A DNA stretch of 11,374 nt, from positions 1 through 11,374 of the forward strand of contig CANLED010000039.1 of the NCBI GenBank assembly GCA_947489175.1, read 5' to 3'. Of the stretch, positions 1 through 7,281 are shown piece after piece; position 1 is the first letter of the stretch; the number at the start of each line of letters is the position of its first letter. The translations under genes were made by a program, and so were the position numbers. This DNA comes from Chitinophagaceae bacterium (GTDB taxonomy: Bacteria > Bacteroidota > Bacteroidia > Chitinophagales > Chitinophagaceae). The notes below the pieces were generated by a model. The model had not been told where the DNA came from, did not search any database, and worked only from the letters and a program-made list of their open reading frames with translations.

Positions 1-676
1 TACCCTCAACCAAATCATCTACATAACAAAAAGAACGTGTTTGAGAGCCATCGCCAAAAACGGTTAAATCTTCACCTCTTAATGCTTGTCCAATAAAAGC
101 AGGCAATGCTCTTCCGTCATTCAGGCGCATCCTTGGACCGTAGGTATTGAAAATTCTGATAATTCTTGTTTCAACCTGATGGAAGGTATGATATGCCATG
201 GTGATAGATTCCATAAATCTTTTAGCTTCATCATAAACGCCACGTGGACCAACAGGATTTACATTTCCCCAATATTCTTCAGTTTGTGGATGAACTAATG
301 GATCTCCGTAAACTTCAGAAGTAGATGCAACCAGCATCCTAGCTCCTTTTGCTTTGGCCAAACCTAAACAATTATGTGTACCTAAAGCACCAACCTTTAA
401 GGTTTGGATGGGGATTTTCAAATAATCAATTGGACTTGCAGGTGATGCAAAATGTAGGATATAATCTAACGGACCAGTTACATGAATGAATTTTGATACA
501 TCACAATTATAAAATTCAAATTCTTTCAACTTAAATAAATGCTCAATATTTTTTAAATCTCCTGTGATTAAATTATCCATGCCTACTACATCAAATCCTT
601 CTTTGATGAATCTATCGCACAGATGAGAACCTAAAAAACCTGCTGCGCCTGTAATTAAAACTCTTTTATTTGCCAT
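1..676 (-). CDS. uxs: UDP-glucuronate decarboxylase (UDP-xylose synthase), 3' part missing
   Basis: Extended short-chain dehydrogenase that converts UDP-glucuronate to UDP-xylose with NAD+ in the cytosol. I translated the minus strand from the ATG at 676-674 and it stays open for 225 codons to the window edge, so roughly the last third (about 90 residues) is outside. The N-terminus has the Rossmann motif GAAGFLG (10-16). An STSEVYGDP segment (118-126) and the catalytic pair Y148/K152 in VYDEAKR follow. FNTYGPRM (176-183) and GDGSQTRSFCYVDD (208-221) are typical of the UXS/RmlB-like group, and the ASPASP segment (78-83) fits UXS better than dTDP-glucose dehydratase. It starts 9 bases after the ugd stop, so it is probably cotranscribed and uses the Ugd product directly. 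Family call is firm; the exact product (xylose rather than a 4-keto sugar) is inferred from similarity. Confidence 0.9.
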   Translation of the reverse strand, partial: MANKRVLITGAAGFLGSHLCDRFIKEGFDVVGMDNLITGDLKNIEHLFKLKEFEFYNCDVSKFIHVTGPLDYILHFASPASPIDYLKIPIQTLKVGALGTHNCLGLAKAKGARMLVASTSEVYGDPLVHPQTEEYWGNVNPVGPRGVYDEAKRFMESITMAYHTFHQVETRIIRIFNTYGPRMRLNDGRALPAFIGQALRGEDLTVFGDGSQTRSFCYVDDLVEG

Positions 677-685
677 GGTATTTTA

Positions 686-1996
686 TTAGTTGATTGAAGC
701 TCTTCCGATACTTTCATAATGGAATCCAAGTTCGCCAATGTTAGCAACATCAAACAAATTTCTGCCATCAAAAATAACTTTGCGCTTCATATTGTTAACA
801 ATCTTCAAAAAATCTGGTGTTCTGAACTCATTCCATTCAGTTGCAATAATCAATGCATCGGCACCAACTAGTGCATCGTACTGATTTTCAGCATATTCAA
901 TTTTGTCTCCAACAACACCTTTAACATTTGCCATGGCTTCAGGATCAAAAACATTTACTGTGGCTCCAGCTTCCAATAACGCATCTATCATATACAAGGC
1001 TGGAGCTTCTCGAATATCATCAGTATTAGGCTTGAAAGCTAATCCCCAAATAGCAAAATGTTTACCGCTTAATTCATTATTGAAGTAACCATTTATTTTA
1101 GGCATCAAATGAAGCTTTTGCTTTTCATTTACATCCATAACTGCATTCAAAATCTTAAAATCATAATCCACTTCACTAGAACTTTTTACCAAGGCTTGGA
1201 CATCTTTTGGAAAACAACTTCCACCATAGCCAATACCAGGGAATAAAAAACGCTTACCAATCCTTGCATCACTTCCCACGCCAAGACGCACCATATCTAC
1301 ATCGGCTCCTAATCTTTCACAAAGTTGAGCAACCTCATTCATAAAAGAAATTTTTGTTGCTAAAAAAGAGTTGGCTGCATATTTAGTGAGTTCTGCTGAT
1401 CGAACATCCATAAAAATCAATGGATTCCCAGAACGAACAAATGGTGCGTACAATTCATTCATTAATTTTTTTGCTCTTTCAGATGCTGTTCCAATTACTA
1501 CCCTATCTGGCTTCATGAAATCTTCAACGGCTACACCCTCCCTTAAAAATTCAGGATTTGACACAACATCGAAATCAACAGTAGCATTGGCGGCAATGGC
1601 TTTGTGTACTTTTTCAGCTGTACCTACAGGAACGGTACTTTTGTCAACAACCACAACATATTCAGAAATTATCTTGCCCAAATCTGCAGCTACACCCAAA
1701 ACATATTTCAAATCTGCAGAACCATCCTCTCCGGGAGGTGTGGGCAATGCAAGAAAAAGAATTTTTGCATCTTTAATACCCTCAACAAGATTTGAAGTAA
1801 AATGCAGCCTTTCTTCCTTTAGGTTACGCAGAAATAATTTCTCAAGGCCAGGCTCATAAATGGTAATTTCACCTGACTTAAGTTTATCAATCTTGCGTTG
1901 ATCGATGTCAACACAAACAACTTCATTTCCTGTTTCAGCGAAACAAGTTCCAGTTACAAGTCCAACATAACCAGTTCCAATTACAGCAATTTTCAT
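686..1996 (-). CDS. ugd: UDP-glucose 6-dehydrogenase
   Basis: Oxidises UDP-glucose to UDP-glucuronate with two NAD+, through a cysteine thiohemiacetal. The 436-residue length is normal for the bacterial family. The N-terminal NAD-binding Rossmann fold begins at once (GTGYVGLVTG, 7-16, then acidic D30/D32). The middle part carries STVPVGT (120-126), NPEFLREG (147-154) and the helix ELTKYAANSFLATK with K205. The catalytic cysteine is C261 in GGSCFPKD. The C-terminal UDP-binding domain shows FAIWGLAFKPNTDDIREAP. The start is the only sensible one because the Rossmann strand starts at residue 2. It is the middle gene of the minus-strand cluster, 11 bases after the aminotransferase and 9 before the UDP-glucuronate decarboxylase that would consume its product. 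The cluster points to capsule, exopolysaccharide or O-antigen precursor supply. Confidence 0.96.
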   Translation of the reverse strand: MKIAVIGTGYVGLVTGTCFAETGNEVVCVDIDQRKIDKLKSGEITIYEPGLEKLFLRNLKEERLHFTSNLVEGIKDAKILFLALPTPPGEDGSADLKYVLGVAADLGKIISEYVVVVDKSTVPVGTAEKVHKAIAANATVDFDVVSNPEFLREGVAVEDFMKPDRVVIGTASERAKKLMNELYAPFVRSGNPLIFMDVRSAELTKYAANSFLATKISFMNEVAQLCERLGADVDMVRLGVGSDARIGKRFLFPGIGYGGSCFPKDVQALVKSSSEVDYDFKILNAVMDVNEKQKLHLMPKINGYFNNELSGKHFAIWGLAFKPNTDDIREAPALYMIDALLEAGATVNVFDPEAMANVKGVVGDKIEYAENQYDALVGADALIIATEWNEFRTPDFLKIVNNMKRKVIFDGRNLFDVANIGELGFHYESIGRASIN

Positions 1997-2007
1997 AATT
2001 TATTTTC

Positions 2008-3138
2008 TTATTTATTTATAAAATTTAATACATGTGTCGTAATGAATTCTAATTGTTCCTGATCTAATTCAGTATGCATAGGCAAAGAAAACACCCGTTC
2101 AGTCAACCAATCTGTAACAGGTAAATTAACTTCTGGAAGATTTAAAAAAGAAAACATTTTTTGCCTATGTGCTGGAACTGGATAATAAATCATAGCTGGA
2201 ATTTTTTGTTCCCCTAGGTAATTAACCAATTCATTTCTATCAACGCCATCTAATTTCAATGTATATTGATGAAATACATGTGTATTTCCTTTTGCAATTG
2301 TTGGCGTTTGAATATGGCGATTTTCCGCAAATGCGTTGGAATAATATGCTGCGGCAAGTTGTCTTGCTTCATTATATTCATCTAAATGGTCAATTTTTAC
2401 ATTTAGCACTGCAGCTTGCATACTATCTAACCTCGAATTACATCCAACAAGATCGTGATAATATCTTTTGCTTTGACCGTGATTAGCAATCATTTTTGCT
2501 TTTTCAGCTAACGCAGCATCACGGGTGAATATTGCCCCCCCATCTCCAAAAGCACCTAAATTTTTTGAAGGAAAAAAAGATGTACAGCCAAAGTGTCCAA
2601 GGGTACCTGTTTTGTGAACTGATCCATCGCTAAATGTAATGGAAGCCCCAATAGCCTGCGCATTGTCTTCAATTACATAAAGTCCAAACTCATTGGCAAT
2701 GTGCATAATTTCTTCCATATTGGCACTTTGGCCATATAAATGAACTGGAACAATTGCTTTGGTTTTGTTGGTTATTGCCTTTCTAATTGCATCTGTATTG
2801 ATATTAAAAGAATTCGGATCAACATCAACAAAAACAGGCTTTAGCCTAAGCAAAGCCATTACTTCTGTTGTAGCTATGTATGTAAATGAAGGTGTTATTA
2901 CTTCATCACCTGGCTGCAAGTCCAATGCCATCATGGCAATCTGAAGAGCATCTGTACCGTTAGCACATGGTATCACATGCTCTATACCCAAATATGCAGA
3001 TAATTTTGAAGTGAAATTAGTGACTGCCAAACCATTGATAAAAGATGTATTGTCCATAACATCGACAACAGCTTTGTCAATTTCCGCTTTTATTTTTAAA
3101 TATTGTCGCTTTAAATCCACCATTTGGATTGGAACCAT
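2008..3138 (-). CDS. DegT/DnrJ/EryC1/StrS family sugar aminotransferase
   Basis: PLP-dependent aminotransferase of fold type I that moves an amino group, usually from glutamate, to a keto-sugar nucleotide. At 376 residues it has normal length. Visible landmarks are NGTDAL (60-65, phosphate binding), TPSFTYIAT (82-90), the EDNAQAIGA segment (157-165) with PLP-nitrogen-binding D158, and the internal aldimine lysine K192 in FFPSKNLGAFGDGG. The C-terminal part has HQYTLKL and YYPVPAHRQ, common in WbpE/DesV-like members. Either M1 or M6 (MVDLKRQY) may be the true start; homologues I recall begin close to MVDLKRQY, so the extra residues cost little either way. It is the first gene of the operon with ugd and uxs. 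The context suggests a UDP-linked 3- or 4-amino sugar for surface glycan, but the substrate cannot be read from sequence. Confidence 0.92.
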   Translation of the reverse strand: MVPIQMVDLKRQYLKIKAEIDKAVVDVMDNTSFINGLAVTNFTSKLSAYLGIEHVIPCANGTDALQIAMMALDLQPGDEVITPSFTYIATTEVMALLRLKPVFVDVDPNSFNINTDAIRKAITNKTKAIVPVHLYGQSANMEEIMHIANEFGLYVIEDNAQAIGASITFSDGSVHKTGTLGHFGCTSFFPSKNLGAFGDGGAIFTRDAALAEKAKMIANHGQSKRYYHDLVGCNSRLDSMQAAVLNVKIDHLDEYNEARQLAAAYYSNAFAENRHIQTPTIAKGNTHVFHQYTLKLDGVDRNELVNYLGEQKIPAMIYYPVPAHRQKMFSFLNLPEVNLPVTDWLTERVFSLPMHTELDQEQLEFITTHVLNFINK

Positions 3139-3156
3139 AGTATCATTTTAGTGCAA

Positions 3157-3164
3157 CAAAGGTA
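3157..3164 (-). promoter_or_regulatory. TAnnTTTG -7 element for the sugar-nucleotide operon
   Basis: On the minus strand this reads TACCTTTG, a full match to the Bacteroidetes -7 consensus. Its 3' end lies 18 bases before the aminotransferase ATG, leaving a short leader of about a dozen bases. I found no good TTTG at the expected -33 distance, so the call rests on the -7 match and its position. Confidence 0.5.
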
Positions 3165-3195
3165 AGAAAAATGAAGTGTTGACATCATAAGATTG

Positions 3196-3203
3196 TAGCT
3201 TTG
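3196..3203 (+). promoter_or_regulatory. TAnnTTTG -7 element for waaA
   Basis: Reads TAGCTTTG, a full match to the Bacteroidetes -7 consensus, ending 19 bases before the waaA ATG. A TTG at 3179-3181 lies upstream, but the spacer is 14 bases, shorter than the roughly 19-base norm. It sits 32 bases from the opposite-facing element at 3157-3164. Confidence 0.5.
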
Positions 3204-3222
3204 GAAAGAAAATTTAATACAC

Positions 3223-4485
3223 ATGTTGTTTTTTTACAATTTGTTTCTTTTGATTTATGATTTTAGCATAAAAATTAGTGCCCTGGGAAATGAAAAAGCC
3301 CAACACTGGGTTAGAGGAAGAAGAAATATTCACCAAAGAATAAAAGATGCTTGCGGTTTATCATTAAGGCCAATAGTTTGGATGCATTGTGCATCATTAG
3401 GAGAATTTGAACAAGGTAGGGAACTGTTAGAAAGGATCAAAATCTGTTATCCTAACTATAGAATTTTACTTACCTTTTTTTCACCTTCGGGATATGAAAT
3501 CAGAAAAAACTACAAGGGTGCAGACATGATATTTTATTTGCCTTTAGATGGCAAGAACACTGCTAGGGGATTTTTAAATAACGTAAATCCGACATTAGCT
3601 TTGTTCATCAAATATGACTCTTGGTTTTATTATTTGCATGAATTAAAAGAAAGGAGAATACCTACCCTATTGATTTCTGCGATGTTTACTCCTAACTTGG
3701 CATTTTTTGGAATAGGTGGCTCTTTTTTCAGAAACATGCTAGATAATTACTCTCATATTTTTTTACAAGATATAAAATCAAAAAAATTACTAGAAGAATT
3801 CAACATCAAAGCACCACTTTCTGTGAATGGAGATACAAGATTCGACAGGGTAATTGACATAGCATCAACACCATTTACACATCCGATTTTTGAAAAATTT
3901 TGTTCATCAGGTGATGTTCTAATTGCAGGAAGTACCTGGAAGGATGATGAAAAAGTTCTAGTAGAATTGTTGAAAGAATGCCCTGAAATTAAACTCATCA
4001 TTGCACCACATGAAATAAATAAACAACATGTAGATGAACTAAAAGCACAATTTTCTAATAGTTTCTTATTATCAGAATTGATGAATACTGAAATTCTTGG
4101 CCATGCAAATGTATTTATTGTAGACACGATAGGCATGCTTTCTAAAATCTATCGGTATGCTACCCTCTGTTATGTAGGTGGAGGGTTCAACAAATCTGGT
4201 GTTCATAATATTTTGGAACCAGCTGTTTACGGGAAAACCATTTTATTTGGAAAATATTTTGGATTCTCAAGAGAAGCAGAAAGTCTAATAAAATTAGGAT
4301 CAGCCTTTTCATTTAAGACCAAAGATGTTCTTATTGCCCATGTAAAAGATTTATTAGGTAACAAATCTAGTTTATCAATAAAAAATGCGGTAGCAAAAGA
4401 GTTTGTTGTATCAAACAAAGGAGCTACAAACAAAATAATCAACTATTTAGTAGAAAATCGCCTGTTAAGCAATTCTATAAATTGA
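3223..4485 (+). CDS. waaA: 3-deoxy-D-manno-octulosonic acid (Kdo) transferase
   Basis: GT30 family glycosyltransferase at the cytoplasmic face of the inner membrane. It transfers Kdo from CMP-Kdo to lipid IVA, the first step of LPS core assembly. Length (420) fits the family. Residues 1-20 are hydrophobic and form the N-terminal membrane anchor. The acceptor-side motif WMHCASLGEFEQG (53-65) contains the essential glutamate E61. The C-terminal GT-B half has AGSTWKDDE (235-243), APHE (261-264) and the CMP-Kdo-binding segment from VGGGFNKSGVHN to LEP (318-333). Being a GT30 protein it shows the organism is an outer-membrane, LPS-type Gram-negative. It diverges from the sugar-nucleotide operon across 84 bases, and its last 43 bases overlap, on the opposite strand, the 3' end of the next gene. 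Whether it adds one or two Kdo residues is not visible. Confidence 0.95.
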   Translation: MLFFYNLFLLIYDFSIKISALGNEKAQHWVRGRRNIHQRIKDACGLSLRPIVWMHCASLGEFEQGRELLERIKICYPNYRILLTFFSPSGYEIRKNYKGADMIFYLPLDGKNTARGFLNNVNPTLALFIKYDSWFYYLHELKERRIPTLLISAMFTPNLAFFGIGGSFFRNMLDNYSHIFLQDIKSKKLLEEFNIKAPLSVNGDTRFDRVIDIASTPFTHPIFEKFCSSGDVLIAGSTWKDDEKVLVELLKECPEIKLIIAPHEINKQHVDELKAQFSNSFLLSELMNTEILGHANVFIVDTIGMLSKIYRYATLCYVGGGFNKSGVHNILEPAVYGKTILFGKYFGFSREAESLIKLGSAFSFKTKDVLIAHVKDLLGNKSSLSIKNAVAKEFVVSNKGATNKIINYLVENRLLSNSIN

Positions 4486-4946
4486 TCCGTTGTATCAGGG
4501 TTGTTGATTAATACTTCTGGTGGTAAAATATTCCTAAACAATTGATTTGCTTCTTCAAACGAAGAGGCTTTCTCTAAAATAGAAATAACTTTTTGGAAGT
4601 ACTCAATTTCTCCATTAAAAAAAACATGGGTGAAAATAAACCGCTGATTTACACCAATTACTTCATGTAAAGACCCTACTGCACTGTGACTTAATTTTTC
4701 TGATATATCTTTCTCTTCGTTTTTTAAAGTTTCATTTAATGAAATATCTTCTTTTTTTGGAGTTTTGCTTTGTTTTTTTGTTGCTTTCTCTTCAGGAATG
4801 ATTGAAGACTGTACTTCATCAAAAACTGTGTCTGTTATACAAATTTCTCTGGTAAGTGCTAATATGGTGTCTAGTATTTCAAGTCTAGAAACATTTGACA
4901 TCAACTGCATGTTTAACTTTTCTGCCAAAATTTTAAGTCTTTCCAT
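4443..4946 (-). CDS. Conserved Bacteroidetes protein of unknown function
   Basis: A 167-residue soluble protein with no signal peptide or membrane segment. Residues 1-48 look helical. Residues 50-85 are a lysine/glutamate-rich low-complexity linker. The C-terminal block 93-138 contains IGVNQRFIFTHVFFNG and a following helix ending SSFEEANQLF. From memory this block matches a recurring motif of the type IGINDRF..ELFNGD..SFEEA in Bacteroidetes hypothetical proteins, so I think the gene is real and phylum-restricted. No catalytic motif is evident and I will not assign a function; the helical ends joined by a charged linker would suit a protein-interaction role, but that is a guess. The 3' end overlaps the 3' end of waaA by 43 bases in antisense, and the 5' end faces tdk across 64 bases. 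Confidence 0.8.
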   Translation of the reverse strand: MERLKILAEKLNMQLMSNVSRLEILDTILALTREICITDTVFDEVQSSIIPEEKATKKQSKTPKKEDISLNETLKNEEKDISEKLSHSAVGSLHEVIGVNQRFIFTHVFFNGEIEYFQKVISILEKASSFEEANQLFRNILPPEVLINNPDTTDQFIELLNRRFSTK

Positions 4947-4979
4947 TGCTTTATGTTAATTTTACTGCTTTAATTATTG

Positions 4980-4987
4980 CAAATATA
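4980..4987 (-). promoter_or_regulatory. TAnnTTTG -7 element for the unknown gene
   Basis: The minus strand reads TATATTTG, a full consensus match, ending 33 bases before the ATG at 4946. TTTTG occurs a little upstream but is only 7 bases away, too close to serve as -33. In this AT-rich spacer a chance match is possible. Confidence 0.4.
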
Positions 4988-5010
4988 CCAAGAGCAAAAG
5001 AATATCATAC

Positions 5011-5574
5011 ATGTTCGTAGAACCTAATTATAAAACAAATAAAAGCGGCTGGATAGAAGTTGTATGTGGATCTATGTTTTCTGGAAAAACGGAAGAACTT
5101 ATCAGAAGACTTAAACGCGCAAGAATCGCCAACATAGAAGTAGCCATCTTTAAACCACAAATTGATACAAGATACCATGAACAAAAAATTGTATCACATG
5201 ATGAAAATACAATTCAAGCGATTTCTGTATTTAACGCTGATGAAATAATGAATCACGCAAACAAGGCTGACGTATTTGGCATAGACGAAGCACAGTTTTT
5301 TGATAAAAACATCACTATTGTTTGTTCAAAACTAGCAGAAATGGGAAAAAGGGTTATTATTGCAGGACTAGACATGGACTATCTTGGAAATCCTTTTGGA
5401 GAAATGCCAAAATTGATGGCCATTTCAAATTATGTTACAAAACTTCATGCCATTTGTGTAAAGTGTGGTGCCATTGCAAGTTATTCATATAGAATAAGTA
5501 GTGACAAAAAACAAGTTGTTTTAGGAGAAAAAGAACATTATGAGGCACGGTGCAGAAATTGTTTCAACCAATAA
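5011..5574 (+). CDS. tdk: Thymidine kinase (type II, TK1-like)
   Basis: Phosphorylates thymidine to dTMP with ATP in the pyrimidine salvage pathway. The 187-residue protein has the P-loop GSMFSGKT (20-27), a Walker B-like segment FGIDEAQFF with catalytic E93, the AGLDMDYLGNPFG lid/lasso region (118-130) and a C-terminal zinc site formed by C149/C152 and C181/C184. These are the marks of the TK1 type, which works as a tetramer. The N-terminal extension before GWIEVVCG is about a dozen residues, ordinary for Bacteroidetes homologues. It ends 12 bases before ccmB, in the same reading frame, so the two are probably on one transcript although they have no metabolic link. Confidence 0.96.
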   Translation: MFVEPNYKTNKSGWIEVVCGSMFSGKTEELIRRLKRARIANIEVAIFKPQIDTRYHEQKIVSHDENTIQAISVFNADEIMNHANKADVFGIDEAQFFDKNITIVCSKLAEMGKRVIIAGLDMDYLGNPFGEMPKLMAISNYVTKLHAICVKCGAIASYSYRISSDKKQVVLGEKEHYEARCRNCFNQ

Positions 5575-5586
5575 AACTTAAAAAAT

Positions 5587-6249
5587 TTGAGAGCATACAA
5601 TCATTTCAACGCCTTGGTAAAAAAAGAAATTCTACTTGAATTGCGACAACAACATTCCCTATACGGGATGATGTTGTATATAGCTTCTACCATTTTCGTA
5701 TTGTATTTAACAATAGGAAATGCGGAAGCAGAAATATGGAATGCCCTCTTTTGGATAACCCAATTATTTATTTGCATCAACGCAGTTGCTAAAAGCTTTC
5801 TTCAGGAAGCAAAAGGACGCATGTTGTATCATTATTCTATTACAAGTCCTACTACTTTCATCCTAGCCAAAATAACATCTAATGTACTCTTGATGTTCGT
5901 TATGAACATAATTAACTTGGTACTCTATACTGCTTTTTTAGGAGACCCAACAAGTTCTTATTTTGGATTTATGGGCATTAGCCTAATCGGGGCGCTTGGA
6001 TTAAGCCTTGTTTTTACAATGCTTGCTGCCATTGCTTCAAAGGCAATGCAACAAGCATCCTTGATGGCCATACTCGGCTTTCCAATTATTATTCCACAAC
6101 TTATGTTGCTGGTAAAATTATCAAAAAGTGCATTTTCGGAAATTTTTCGAGATGGAGCACCACTTCAAATTGTAATGCTTTTAGTAGCGTTAGACATATC
6201 AGTTATCTTTCTTGCGATTATTTTATACCCCTTTTTATGGAAAGATTGA
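5587..6249 (+). CDS. ccmB: Heme exporter subunit CcmB
   Basis: Membrane subunit of the CcmAB transporter, which releases holo-CcmE from CcmC during System I cytochrome c maturation. The 220 residues match the usual length, with about six hydrophobic segments (roughly 24-44, 50-70, 95-120, 128-155, 158-178, 193-217). The amphipathic start FNALVKKEILLELRQ is the usual CcmB N-terminus. The start is TTG: going upstream in frame there is no ATG or GTG before the tdk stop codon at 5572-5574, and the first downstream ATG is codon 28, which would remove the conserved N-terminal helix. ccmA is not in the window. The frame is shared with tdk, so stop-codon readthrough would give a fusion, though nothing shows that this happens. 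Confidence 0.9.
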   Translation: MRAYNHFNALVKKEILLELRQQHSLYGMMLYIASTIFVLYLTIGNAEAEIWNALFWITQLFICINAVAKSFLQEAKGRMLYHYSITSPTTFILAKITSNVLLMFVMNIINLVLYTAFLGDPTSSYFGFMGISLIGALGLSLVFTMLAAIASKAMQQASLMAILGFPIIIPQLMLLVKLSKSAFSEIFRDGAPLQIVMLLVALDISVIFLAIILYPFLWKD

Positions 6250-6310
6250 AGGAAGGTACTATTTTCGTGTAGTTTATTTTATTTTGAGAACACAAATGTC
6301 AACACACATA

Positions 6311-6330
6311 ATTAATTTTACTAAATTAAT
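6311..6330. repeat. AT-only inverted repeat just before ccmC
   Basis: ATTAATTT (6311-6318) and AAATTAAT (6323-6330) are a perfect 8-base inverted repeat around TACT, ending 5 bases before the ccmC ATG. It could be an operator-like palindrome or a weak mRNA hairpin at the ribosome site. All pairs are A-T and the region is AT-rich, so chance is possible. Confidence 0.3.
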
Positions 6331-6335
6331 CAAAC

Positions 6336-7025
6336 ATGAAACTTTCCTGGTGGAAAATTCTATCGATAATCTTGCTTCTTTACGCTGTCATTGGAGGCTT
6401 TTTGTTGCCTGTTCCTGAACTTAGTCAGCTAGGCGAAACCATTAGAAACCTTTATTTCCATGTTTGCATGTGGTTTGCCATGATGATTCTTTTTACGGTA
6501 TCCATTGTTCATAGTGTAAAATACCTCAAAAACACAAATCTCAAGCATGACATTAAAGCTAAATCTTATGCTCAGGTTGGTACTTATATGGGGTTATTGG
6601 GTTATTTAACTGGGGGTATTTGGGCCAGTTTTACTTGGGCAGATCCAAACAACCCAGCATATGCTTCCTTCGGTTCTATCATGAGAGAACCAAAGCTAAT
6701 AGGAGCTGCCATGGCATTGCTTATTTATGGAGCGTACTTCATACTAAGAAGCTCAATAAAAGATATGGATCAACGGGCTAGGGTTAGTGCTGTTTATAAC
6801 ATTTTTGCATATACCATGCTTTTCCCTTCTATTTGGATTATCCCAAGGCTATTGCCAAGTTTACATCCTGGGCAAGAAGGAAATCCAGCACTTAACTTCA
6901 ATGACATTGATTCCAGAATGAGAATGGTGTTCTACCCTGCCGTAATAGGTTGGACGTTATTAGGGGCATGGATTGCTTCAGTAAAAATTAGGATAGATTT
7001 TATCATTGAAAAAAATATAATATAA
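6336..7025 (+). CDS. ccmC: Cytochrome c maturation protein CcmC (altered WWD motif)
   Basis: Inner-membrane protein of the heme-handling family that presents heme to CcmE. The 229 residues contain about six membrane segments. The two conserved periplasmic heme-ligand histidines are present: H42 in YFHVCMWF and H177 in SLHPGQ. The C-terminal part, VFYPAVIGWTLLGAWI, is typical. The tryptophan-rich WWD segment is odd: after WASFTW (96-101) I see ADPNNPAYASFGSIM and then REPKLIG, where family members usually have a short tryptophan- and aspartate-containing stretch before a KL or RLT segment. The reading frame is open throughout, so no frameshift is needed. It follows ccmB by 86 bases and is followed by the ccmD-like gene after one base (TAA-A-ATG), indicating translational coupling. 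Family assignment is secure; how well the altered motif works is not known. Confidence 0.92.
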   Translation: MKLSWWKILSIILLLYAVIGGFLLPVPELSQLGETIRNLYFHVCMWFAMMILFTVSIVHSVKYLKNTNLKHDIKAKSYAQVGTYMGLLGYLTGGIWASFTWADPNNPAYASFGSIMREPKLIGAAMALLIYGAYFILRSSIKDMDQRARVSAVYNIFAYTMLFPSIWIIPRLLPSLHPGQEGNPALNFNDIDSRMRMVFYPAVIGWTLLGAWIASVKIRIDFIIEKNII

Positions 7026-7026
7026 A

Positions 7027-7251
7027 ATGAAAACTAAAATTCTTTCTTTCATCTTTTCGATTTTTTCCTTGGAAATTTATGCTCAAGCGGTGTCTAATCA
7101 GTCATCAAACATGGCTGAAGGGATGAGAAGCAATGGTAAAATATATGTAGTTGTTGCAGTTCTAGTTACCATTTTATTAGGTTTAATTGCATACCTGATA
7201 AGAATTGATAAAAATGTATCTATTCTAGAAAAGGAAATCAAACAACAATAA
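7027..7251 (+). CDS. ccmD: Small CcmD-like membrane protein
   Basis: A 74-residue protein with an N-terminal hydrophobic signal-like stretch (about 4-20, possible cleavage after AQA at 19-21). A short polar part, one membrane helix (about 39-58) and a charged C-terminal tail with short helical heptads (DKNVSILEKEIKQQ) follow. In System I, CcmD is a small single-helix protein that holds CcmC, CcmE and CcmAB together. The assignment rests on the order ccmB-ccmC-small membrane protein, the coupling to ccmC by a one-base gap, and topology; sequence conservation in such short proteins is weak. The N-terminal signal peptide is not found in classic proteobacterial CcmD but fits my recollection of the Bacteroidetes form. 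ccmE, often next in such clusters, is absent here and a dehydrogenase gene follows. Confidence 0.75.
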   Translation: MKTKILSFIFSIFSLEIYAQAVSNQSSNMAEGMRSNGKIYVVVAVLVTILLGLIAYLIRIDKNVSILEKEIKQQ

Positions 7252-7281
7252 ATTTAAAACACCCAATCAAATATCCGTATC

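Noticed and set aside
86..298. A 70-codon plus-strand open frame
   Set aside because: It lies antisense to the clearly coding UDP-glucuronate decarboxylase gene and its translation has no domain-like features.
1371..1859. A 162-codon plus-strand open frame opposite ugd
   Set aside because: Serine/threonine-rich shadow of a strongly conserved gene; no independent start signal or motif.
1..3138. Horizontal-transfer island for surface polysaccharide
   Set aside because: Composition resembles the rest of the window and no transposase, integrase or repeat borders are visible.
3753..4136. A 127-codon minus-strand open frame opposite waaA
   Set aside because: Antisense shadow of conserved GT30 motifs, low-complexity serine-rich translation.
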